Assembly (NCBI GenBank): GCA_963978905.1
Contig: OZ022259.1
Coordinates: 19,380,068 to 19,444,067 of the forward strand
Direction: 5' to 3'
DNA length: 64,000 bases
Source of the DNA: Trichostrongylus colubriformis
Lineage: Eukaryota; Nematoda; Chromadorea; Rhabditida; Trichostrongylidae
The translations under genes and the position numbers were made by a program. Within the stretch, counting starts at the first letter, position 1, and every line of letters begins with the position of its first letter. Under the pieces are notes generated by a model, which saw only the letters and a list, made by a program, of their open reading frames with translations, did no database searches and was not told where the DNA came from. Of this stretch, positions 26,901 through 36,418 are shown piece by piece.

Positions 26901-27019
26901 AAAAAGAAATTGTCGAGAAATAGGATCTAGAACTTCTTTCTGTTCAGGTAGAGCGTGCCTTTGTTCATACCGATTACGAATATGATCATCAACCTCAGGA
27001 CGAGCACAAAATTGTTTGA
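17977..27019 (+). CDS. cation diffusion facilitator (CDF) transporter, Mn-type
   Basis: Proton-coupled efflux of divalent metal, probably Mn2+ (Fe2+ possible), out of the cytosol into an organelle or across the plasma membrane. Exons read: 17977-18263, 22745-22834, 22952-23131, 23187-23290, 23443-23548, 23908-24075, 24223-24316, 25183-25282, 25434-25532, 25628-25769, 26128-26208, 26314-26403, 26948-27019; about 537 residues. Exons 2-13 join in phase. Six membrane segments are visible (exons 5-10). TM2 has DSCVD and TM5 has DHRND, the DxxxD pair of the Mn-CDF group rather than the HxxxD of Zn transporters. The motif YYKKQNELL precedes TM1, and the C-terminal domain ends with VERAFVHTDYEYDHQPQ, as in eukaryotic MTP8-11-like proteins. 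Odd points: exon 1 ends in phase 2 but exon 2 starts in phase 0, so a small exon is probably missing from the 4.5-kb intron; donors of exons 2 and 3 are weak (GTTGAT, GTTGGC). Family call is very sure; exon 1 membership is likely. Confidence 0.93.
19563..20526. mobile_element. 964-bp Mutator-like element with 10-bp target duplication
   Basis: Inverted ends GATCGTATCTAAACCTAAGG continuing into GTGCGACAGCGCGGGCGGTC, flanked by CTAAATACCC at 19553-19562 and 20527-20536. It lies in intron 1 of the CDF gene. The interior contains two protein-like ORFs (19680-19871, 20318-20512, both +), a G-tract near 20000 and a TTTTTACCTAAGCC hairpin (20087-20158). Confidence 0.9.
20087..20158. repeat. hairpin repeat family D, copy 4
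   Basis: TATTTTTACCTAAGCCTTCC with GTAAGGCTTAGGCTAAAAAC, inside the Mutator-like element at 19563. Confidence 0.7.
20770..20945. repeat. degenerate copy related to TIR family B
   Basis: Contains CATCGCGATTTTGCGCCGTC, GCCGCAGCTTTGCGCG and CTTCGCGAGATCGCGAGG in the family-B order, but the termini are not intact. It lies in intron 1 of the CDF gene. Confidence 0.5.
21120..21604 (+). repeat. possible 3' end of a non-LTR retroelement
   Basis: Ends with GGACGTACAGACAGACAAAG and TTTATGTATAGTAGGGAT, a tail style seen at 3' ends of RTE/CR1-type elements. No reverse transcriptase motif is visible, so this is tentative. It lies in CDF intron 1. Confidence 0.35.
24413..24842. mobile_element. ~430-bp TIR element family F in CDF intron 7
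   Basis: Left AAAGGCACCGAGAAGGGCAT, right CTTCCGGTGTCTTTA (inverted relation). The interior has a GC-rich block (CAGCACGGCGTGTCGTCCTG) and a G-run. The same blocks occur in reverse order at 52880-53350. It explains the 153-codon ORF on the + strand. Confidence 0.75.
26739..26756 (+). repeat. poly-G tract in the last CDF intron
   Basis: About 18 consecutive G. It is the longest of several G/C runs of eight or more in the window (near 8146, 19998, 24706, 34099, 36833, 45105, 47051, 60371). Confidence 0.85.
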
Positions 27020-30000
27020 AAAGTGTAATATTATTGTTTTACAGTCACTTGCTTCTTCTCGATATTCACTTGTTTCCACAAAAAACCCGATTTTCTTTAT
27101 TGAAATTTTTAACATTTTCTTTAGTTGATCATTCATCTTGTTTTTTTTTCTTTGATGATGCATTCTGTTCTGGTCTGATCATATCCTGTGTGCGTTTTGA
27201 TATCTATACATAATCTCCGGAAATACATAATTTATGAGTAACTTGCATAATATTTAGTGTGCACAAACAAAATCTTTTCGATCTGAAATATTGTTTTCTT
27301 GATGTTTTTAAGTGCTCATCTTTTACCTCCGAGTATTTCGGTAATGTAGGTGTAAAGAATCATTCGACAAGATCAGCTTTTCAAAAACTATCTCGATCGA
27401 TTGAGTGCTACCCCGGTTATTGATAGCAAATATTTTTGAATTCTTATACGTGCTGCTAACAAGGTGATAACGAATTGAAATGTATTCGATTTTGTAAAAT
27501 AGTACTTAAATAGGATGAGAAGCTTTACACGAAAATCACGAGCGTTTAAATGTTTATAGTCGTTAATAGTATGATAGTGATAGAGAGTGATTCGGGTGAT
27601 TGGTCATTTTATAGTGAAACTGCATCACAATTCTTTTAGTTTTACATTCATAGAGTACCGTCTTAATTATTTAGTTCCATCTGCCGAAGTGTTGAATCGA
27701 AGTTAGTTATGTCGATAAAAATTTATTATAAAGATGCTTCATTGTGTCAATGTTAACAATTTTCTGCCCAGGCATACTTAGCTTACTTTTGATTTACATT
27801 TACATATTTCTTCTTGCTTTTGCTTCAGCTCCTCTTAACTTTTTCTTCTCTGTGGCTTCGTTATCAGTTTGTCACTTTTTGGTTAATATTTACCATCCTT
27901 CTGATGATTCTCCCATGAAAAGATTTGGGTGTGGTTAAGGAGGAGCTGATGCGGTGCAACACTGCTCGGTTCTTAGCTTCATTGCTGTACTATTGAAAAT
28001 GCCGCGCCTAGGTAGCCGTGGGAGGTTTTCGAAACCACATTTACTTTTCCTGAGCTGTGCCGTGAAGATTTCATCAGATATAATGAGCCTGGTTGTGGGA
28101 TAGTAAAGTAGAGATGCCAACACGTGCGACTGTAGAGAATGAACGAAATGAAACGGTGAAAAACTCCGGTACTGTTCCTGTCGCTGGTTCTATCGAGGAC
28201 GAGCTTTCGCGTCCTGTGCGTCACTGAGGACTGTGAGGCAAGCAAGCCGAACAGTGAGTTATGGTCATTTTAAACAGGAAAATGCTCTGAACTCTCATCC
28301 GGGTCTGAAAGTCATGGTGACGCTGGTTGAGGTGACACTTCAAATGAGTGCTAGTGACTTGGTAGGGGCTTGCAACAGTGGCGGTAGCTTTCCATGTTGG
28401 AATTGAATTTCAAAAAATGTGCACACAGTTCCAAGCGGTTGCTTTTTATCGCGGTCATTTTTTTACTTTTTATCAAGGTGACGGGTGTTTTTATTAGGTC
28501 GTAAGGAAAGTTTTGGCCGGTTTTTGAAATTTCAACTTCGAGAGATCATAACTCGGCTCAGAGTGCATCTTTTCTCACAGATTGAGCACCATTAGATTCA
28601 CTACACTCTTAGCAACACTATGCATACCTACATATCTCAATTTGATAAAGGCTGATAATTTATATTGCGCGAAATGAAAAAAAGTCGACTCCAAATCGCC
28701 ACTCTTTCTAAACACACTGCTACTGAAGGAGCTGGCCAGATGTGTTGGGAAGTGGGGCATAGTTAGCGCTAGGTCTGATGAACATGATAGACGAGTAAGG
28801 GCCTCACCCTGCAACTGCTTCAATTAGTGGAAAAGGATTTGTGAAAAATGCGCTTGCGCATGACTGCCGTGAGGGGTCCCGCGGTACCCATTTTTTTGGA
28901 TTTTTCCAAATCAAGGCCATTTGAAGTGGTCAACTAAGATTGCTCGTTGAGGGCCAATACTTGTGAATATCTCCTGCAAATATGGACGCTCATCGCCTTC
29001 TGCCATTTTAGTTAAAGCGATTTGATCAATTGAAAATCCAAGCAGCTCGTTCTCATTTCTGCACTTCTGAAACCGGAGACAATGTGTTCCATCCAGTGAT
29101 TCACCCCCTCCTCTTGCAGTATTCACATTTGTGGTCACCATCGCTGGGACTCGGCTAAACAAGGACTCTTGAAGTGAAGTCATCTTAAAAGTGCCATTTT
29201 CGCAGCACTTTGAAATTTTCCTGAAAATTCGAAAACCTTGTGGCATTCCAAATAAAACATATATTCTGAAAGAGCAACTTTTTGTCTATCTGACGAGCAC
29301 AATATGTCAGCTGATTCATGTTGACGCGCTCTGATATTTAAATTTATCTTGTGAACGCGAAAAAGAGGTCAGAACTTTCCTTACAACCTAATACAACACT
29401 TCGCGGGTGCACGGGACAAAGCGCGTGTTTTTCGAGTGGCGGTTAGGGGTTGGAAGAAACCGATATGTCTTATTAGGAGAATTCGTTTTGTATTTTATGA
29501 ATTCCGCTAGTAAATACGCATCTATCAGTAGTAGGTTTAGGATATATAAAGAATGAAAAAGAATAAATTGTCATCAGTGAATGTCCAAATTTCTTGATAT
29601 TTCCCAGCATATATACTATTCAAACAGTTTTTACCCTGTCACCAAAATGAGCTTTTGACATCGTTGACCGACATCGTAATCAACGTGCTAGGCATTGTTC
29701 AGAGTTCGCGATTGGAAAGCGAGTGATTCGCGCGATTCGTGCGGTTTAGGCATATCATTCCGCTAGTCGATACATATCTTTTCCGCCTGAATTGCGAATT
29801 CTGAACAACACCTGAAAGGTATCTGGCTATCAAGCTGATCACCAGTTTTCTTAATTTTTATTGAAATGAAATGAATGTAGTAACCATGAAAATCAATATC
29901 AAGGATAAAAATATTTATATAACACAAATTTTCCTCAAAAACTCGTTCTCTGCTGAGGATAGACATTATGCGATGTGGAAGTGTTGGTCGTGGAATGACT

Positions 30001-30796
30001 TCGAAGCGAGATTATTGTGGCAAAGAACTGTGCCGAGATCGCAAATAGTAATGTGACAATAAAGGAATACAGGAGTACAACGCTGAAACAGAAGTTCAAT
30101 GGGGGAAAATTTGGTTATCGCACTTTTCACATTCGCGTCTTATCAATTCTTATGCAAAGTATACATAAGGAAAAAATAAGCCAATTCGAAATGGAAACGG
30201 GAGAGGGGGAGGGTGACCTTTGGCTTAAAGACAGCATTAGGGGTAATGCGGTAATGGAGAAATCCCCACAAGAAGTCACTCACATGGTAGTCCTGGGCCT
30301 AAGGCTACCTGTGGCGAAATCCGGTGAAAAAGCGCCCCTCCGAACTGTAGAAATGCCGCAAAACGCCGCAACCGCTTGTCTGTTCCGCCTCTTGATATGT
30401 CTATCCCGCGTCCCGATGACGTAATTCCTGATTGACTGGGGTGGGAGCGACCAAGGACATGCGGCAGAATCGAAGGTTCTGCGGCGCGCTTTCGCAGTTT
30501 TAGCTTGAAGCTCACTCCAAAAGGTAGATGCTGTCGTATTTCCAAACATTTCCTTGTGTTTACTTGGCAACATGCCAATGGAAAACTAGATCATACTACT
30601 CCTCTCTCGAGGGAAGGTCGTCCGCGCCTAGAACCAACGGTGGGAAGGGGTCCTATTTCTCGGGTTTTTTCCCCACTGTTCTATTACTAGCCATCTCGAC
30701 TTTCATAAAACGAAACGGAGGTTGAACTACTTCTTTGCTTTTTCCCCCCTAAAATATTCCTTAACTTGGTTTCTTTGCTAACAATTATTTATTTAT
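27020..30796. other. intergenic stretch 3' of the CDF gene
   Basis: No polyadenylation signal AATAAA lies close to the CDF stop. 28260-29260 has long minus-strand ORFs without recognisable domains; 30260-30450 looks repeat-like. Apart from the inverted repeat at 29694, nothing is supported. Confidence 0.45.
29694..29811. repeat. ~118-bp inverted repeat (GTTCAGAGTTCGCGA)
   Basis: TGTTCAGAGTTCGCGATT on the left and AATTGCGAATTCTGAACA on the right, around TTCGCGCGATTCGTGCGG. Related to the repeat near 2284. Non-coding. Confidence 0.7.
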
Positions 30797-31337
30797 TTAT
30801 TTCATATGCACTACTTCTTTTACTTTTCGTCCGATTCCCCTAGTGCTGCCTTTAAAAGTGGCACTGGGCTCCTCGCGGATTAGGTCACTGCTGAGAACCT
30901 TTGAGGTAGGTGGTTTACGTGGTGACTCGAAGGACCGTTGAATCATCTGTTTCTCGAGTGTAGGTACCGAGGTAGGTGCAAAGGTAGACTCGTATGTACA
31001 GTTATCAGATGGGGGATGAAACAGCGTCAGTGGCTTGGAAGCTTTACATGGAGGTCGAGTAAAGGATGAAGTCGTTAACCCAGGTGAAATCCTCATAAGA
31101 AGCGTAAAGACAGCTGGGTATTCCTTGGATATTTCCTTCAGAAATCCGTACTCTGATTACTTTTGAAGAATCGAAGTCAATTGAATGGAAATTAATTGCT
31201 ATGGTAAAAACCAACAAACATACTTGACTTGGGCAACGGGATATGAGCTGTTATCGATGGTAAGGACACGGGAATTGACTAGTACTGCACTAAGACGAGA
31301 TGGGCTAAGCAATTGGCTAAGAGCCACCAGACAGATT
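30797..31337 (-). CDS. possible terminal exons of a minus-strand gene
   Basis: A minus-strand exon 31337-31224 is bounded by ATCACGTTTTTCAG and a GTATGT donor. It is followed by an acceptor AAGTAATCAG near 31155 and an open frame of about 118 codons down to TAA at 30797. That frame is Ser/Pro/Thr-rich (TFAPTSVPTLEKQ), and the stop overlaps an AATAAA run. The two parts do not join cleanly: phase-correct splicing enters a shorter frame ending after about 38 codons, while the long frame needs the weaker donor GTCAAG. An ORF of this length is also expected by chance here. No family recognised. Confidence 0.27.
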
Positions 31338-32126
31338 CTGAAAAACGTGATTTCGATCAGTTTATTTCCAACTCTTCGTTTCCCATTGTTAGGTACCAAA
31401 ATGAAGTTTGAAGTGGGTGAAACGGAGTAGGGCGAGGGGAGTGCAAGAGTTAAAGCGCAAAGTTTAGTTCCATGTACACTCAAACGCCTCTGAGATTGTG
31501 TGAGAACCAAGAATGGCTTCTATTGGGAGGCTTTTAAGAGCTCGTCAGGTATGGTGCTATCTTACTCACTCGACATGAAACAAGAAAACACCGGCAACGT
31601 TTCGGTCAACTTTTTTTTTATGATTTTCGACGCATTCTTCAAATCCGGAATCGTAGACCTTTTTGAATATGTGTCGTTCTATGTGTGTAAGGCCATCTGG
31701 TGGACAGTTTAGTCATTTTTTTCCCACATAGTTAAGTCGGTTATAACTGACAGATCCTGGAGGGATGGGGTGTGTACCCTGACGTCAGGATTTTGCAGGC
31801 GAAGCAGTGCGGATGAGCTAGAGGCACCATGTTGTAGGGTCTCGAAGCGATTACAAGTCAACTGCGTATCGCGCCCCTAGCATTAGCGTGTAGTCGTTCT
31901 AAGACCAAACTACCGCGGCGCGCACAGCTCGCACACACCACGTCGCACGCCGCTCGTCCTGGTGCGAAATCTTGACATAAGGGTACACACCCGGAGGGAT
32001 GGTTATCAAAGGCACGGTTACAGGTCATAAAGGAAATCAAAACCAGAAAGCCATGCTCTCAGTGGAGCGACTCTCGAAGAGATGGTCCGTGGCGAAACTT
32101 GTGTTGATAGTCGTGTTCTATGCTCT

Positions 32127-32261
32127 TGGGCCGCCGTCAGACTTCGCGATTTTGCGATCCTGCGATTTTGCGACGTCACATTTTTGCGCGCGATACCATG
32201 TCCATGAAATTGTGCAAGATCTAACTCTGCGGGTGGATTCGCGAAGTCTGACAGCGGTCTA
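32127..32261. mobile_element. TIR element family B, second copy
   Basis: Left GGGCCGCCGTCAGACTTCGC, right GCGAAGTCTGACAGCGGTCT, with GATTTTGCGATCCTGCGATT inside. Non-coding, partly degenerate. Confidence 0.72.
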
Positions 32262-33453
32262 TCGCCGCTGCTCATCGCGGTGGCTGCCGTCGACTGAGTA
32301 GCGGTGGAAGGTGGGCAAGGTGCTCAGCTGCACTCGCCGTCTGCACGGCGATGCAGAGTTTGTGAAAGCGCGTCCACGGTAAGGATCAGTGGTAGTTTCC
32401 TATTTATCGGGTCTCTGATTGTCCATTCTGTTCTTTCTCTACTTTTGCACAACCTAGCAATTCTGCTTTCATATTCCACAAACGGCCAAGATTACCCGTC
32501 ACTGGTTTTTTTTTTTTGAAATTAGGCCGCCCAGTATTCAGCCCATTCAGCCCTCAAACCACATGAGGGTATGCCACTGGCTACCTCTGTCAATAACGAA
32601 ACTTACATCTGGATAATAGTTGATGCCAGTACGAGGCCATACTGTCGTTGTACGGCCGCAACAAAGAAGAATACCGATGCAAGCAACGCATAAGTGGCAA
32701 CGATCACCTCTCGTAAAGCAAAGGAATATAGCGATGATTGATTGGCCAGTGCTGGTGAGGCTTTCCTAAAATGACGTTTTGAGACCTGGGTTCTGTAACT
32801 CCTGCCTTTTCACGGTTTATTCCTTGCTGATTTTTGCGCTTTTCACGATGATCTCTGGCATGAAGGTCTTGTAGATAGGAATTCCCTCACGGAAAAATCG
32901 CTCCACGTGGCGTGGCAAAAATATTTTTTGCTAATAACGAGTTTGGAATCAAAGAACATGTGGTGACTCGAAGACATGGCATGTTGCTTTCAGTTTTGTT
33001 CGAATGAAGCAATAACGCTTTTCCGCAAAGGGAACTCTCTCAAAACTATAGATGGGGACCTAACCCAATCTGGATTAATTTTCTTGAACTCTGTTCAAGA
33101 AACTCCGGGAGGGTATAACATTTAAAAAAATTCCTATAGGCCCCAAAAATAGGTTGCACGTGTCCAACTGGCTTGATTGATCAGACTCTACACATAAAAT
33201 GCAATTTCCAATGTCATTACTTCGTAATTGGTCACCTGTGTCCACTAATCGGATTCAACGTGCTTCCTTAAATTCTACTGCTTATGAATTAAAATGAGTC
33301 AGGTGGTTGCGTGGTCTTCCACACTAGCTGGATCTCCCCGGTTTTACAAGTCCCGTTGAAGGTTGAATATTGTTTTTAAAAAATACTTAACACCAAGAAG
33401 ATGACAAGGCTGAACTTAGTAGCTAAGGCTTTTGTATTCCTCGCACTTCTTTT

Positions 33454-33618
33454 AGACCGCGTTCATACTTTGCGGTGCCGGCGGCAGGGCGTGGCTGCCA
33501 TGTTTCTGCGTCTCCGCCCGCCTTTGCCACTCTGCCTCGTTGCCTGCGTCGTCTCTGCACCTTTCGATGCCTGTGAACGCGGCCGCCCTCTGCCGGCGCT
33601 GAGTATGAACGCGGCCTC
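33454..33618. mobile_element. TIR element family C, copy 3
   Basis: Arms AGACCGCGTTCATACTTTGC and GAGTATGAACGCGGCCTC, with internal TGCCACTCTGCCTCGTTGCC shared with the 53-kb copy. The short ORFs on both strands here are shadows of this repeat. Confidence 0.8.
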
Positions 33619-36418
33619 ATACTGTCTTCGAGTTGCGCAGTAAGCAACCTACTCAATGTCGATGCCTGTTGCAGCCTAGTCCAGGAAGGTCCACAAAATC
33701 CAATCACAATTACGAGTGTCTATAGATTTTTTCAATCAAAATTTCAAGTCTTTAGAGGTTTTATTTTAGAGATAATATTAGCAGTCATTGTTCAATTTTG
33801 CTGTCCTACAGTGGACGAATATGGTCGTACAACCGCTTTTCTAACGGCTCAAGGAAGTTTTCCATGAAGTGATCACAGTTAATAAGAAAATGCGATCGAT
33901 TTGCATATGAACCTTTTGAATACGTGTCGTCACATCCATTGCTTCTACGGAATTTCATTCGGTATGTTTTCCACTTTTTGATAAAACCCAAGTAACCCCA
34001 TTTGTTTTACAGTTGTTTATATTTATTTTTATGCTATGCGCATCGAGTGTGACTTCAGTTAAGCAGTATTTTAATCGAGGCCTCGAAAGAAGGAGCTCGG
34101 GGGGGGGGGGTAAAATAATACATTTTTTTTCGTGCGAGAGGCTATGCGTCCTGGTATAAGCGAGTACCCATTCCAGAGTTCCTCCTCTCGGTCAATATCG
34201 CGTCTGATGCTCATAGCGCCTTTTGTCGTGTTACTCTACATCCGAAAGATGTAGAAACGAAAATGACCAAAAAGAATAGTAGAACAGATGATTAAATACA
34301 ATAAAGAAGAAATAAATAAATGGAATTGGTAACGCTATGGTCTTGGGAGCCATAAGTCCGTTTTGCAGATAGGTTGACGATTACGATTTTGCGTCAGTGT
34401 AGACGGCCATGTCATGCATTTTTTTCATTCACTATTCCATTATTTTTCGTTGGGAATTTTCCAATATTTCGGTAGAAAAAGCTGGTAAAATTTGCTCGTA
34501 CCACTGTGTAACGTTGGTCAACGATCGAGACGTTGCATAACCGGAAAAGCAACATACAGTGGCCGCAAGAAGTGCTGTGGCGAGTGCCAAACAAACGCCG
34601 ATGACGTCACTCTGAATGTTCTAATGGTATCGTTAACAATACGGCATAAATAGAATCAATGAAGTTCGGAGAGAGGCAGGAAATTTTCTAGAATGGGAAG
34701 AATTGCACTTGTTCCGCCGTCAGCGATCGCTTTGCTTCAAAAAAATTCGGCTAACGCATTCGAAAAGGGTGAAGCGGATACAAATCCCTCTTTACAAATT
34801 CGTTTTCAAGTTTTTGGAGTAGGTTGCACTGAGAACATGTTGCAAATTAAACTCGAAAAGGGAGGAGGAACTATGTACTTCGAGGGGGGTAAACTCGTCG
34901 AGATGGGGACATAGCTGTGGCAATCGTGTTGCAGATTAATATTTTTTCACTGAGAATCATTCAGGGGTTCTATCAAACATGTGTAGCATCAGGTCAAGAC
35001 GCGGCGTCGCACAAGTTCGCCGCACACCGCACGAGACATTACGCGGCAATGCTTGCGATCGATTCATACTGCAATTGATGTTGTCGCGCGAATGAGAAGC
35101 TGCAAATCTGCGCGGCGTCGTGCCCTAATCTAGGGTTTAGCCCCTGCCCATTTTAACGTACCTTCAGTTGTCGGGAGTACGGTATCAGTTGTGTGGCGGC
35201 TATCGATAGAGTGATCGATGGCAATACTATGGCACCGAATGATGCAGCACATAAGAGGATGATGTAAATCAAATATGATGACCTTAAATTAGAAAATCAG
35301 GAATTATTATTCGTTGTTTTGCTGGCGATTGCCCGTACTCTGCGCCCACAATACAGTACTGCTTAACCTTTACTCGAGTTTTCTTTCAAATTTTTTTGTT
35401 TCCTTCCAATTCATTCACTGTTAACTGACTTGTGCGCCAAAGGCCCTCCCTATAAATTAAGGATCTTAGATGGTATACCGTAATTTCACTTGGTACCAAC
35501 CAAAGTTTACTTCGAACACACTTTGACTCAAATAGAGCACAGTAATAACAGTAAAGTAGGAGCACATTATACATGCTACTTATGCGTAAGTAAAGATAAT
35601 ATAAGTAAAAATAGTTCCCCAATATGGCTAATAGAAAGCATTTGTGCATTCATGGTTATAGTACATTGTAATTGAAGGTGATAGCGATAGACATTCTAAT
35701 ATCCTAAACGTATAAACTTGTTCTTCGGTTTCCGGCAATGCTTAAACCGGCTTTTATGCTATCCGGGAAGGTGATAGGTGAGTCTTCAAGAAAGGGAATG
35801 GTCTCCTATCAACTCAGGAAGGGTAAAGTTCAACTTGGCGAGTGGATACTTCTTCACGAGTCCTTCTGCATACCCCTAAGCTTGGTTCGCATGTGTAAAG
35901 CGATTATTTGGGCCATGTACATATACGGAAACGCGTTTCAGGACGTGACCGGAACTGGTTACGCTCACGGAACCCGCGAAAACACGAAGTGAATAGCAAA
36001 TACGACTGGAACCTGTAGCAAGTAGATATTGAAATGATCATACGGAATTGGTCAGAAGAAATTATGCCGTCGAATTTGGCTATTTATGGAGGATACGTGA
36101 GCACTTCTCTTCTTTCGCATGGATTGCAAATAAAAACAAGCACGGACTGGGAGACCTCTAAAAGTGGCGTGTTTCGAGGTGGAACAAGTGGGCGCTTTTT
36201 TAGAGTCCTTGACTGACCCTTGAGAAGCTACAGTCTTTTAAGCGGTTTTGGATACGATTAGGTGACTTGAAGAAAGGTTGTCGATCGATAACCATGTATT
36301 CGGTGGTAGTGCGTTACTCTGATACAATTAGAGACCAACTTTTACTACACGGACAACGTTTGTAATAGGGAGGGGGATCGTATCGTTAGTGTACATTCCG
36401 GAAGGAGGAGGGCGGCTG

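Larger units (their letters stand above)
31713..36418. other. gene-poor stretch
   Basis: Holds the TIR elements at 32127 and 33454 and a G-run near 34099. ORFs at 34693-34914 and 35738-35992 (+) have no recognisable features. Nothing else supported. Confidence 0.45.

Noticed and set aside
31549..31712. Plus ORF with FFFMIFDAFFKSGIVDLFEY after CTCGTCAG
   Set aside because: Membrane-like but no linked exon, and no family similarity that I could recognise; chance ORFs of this size are common here.
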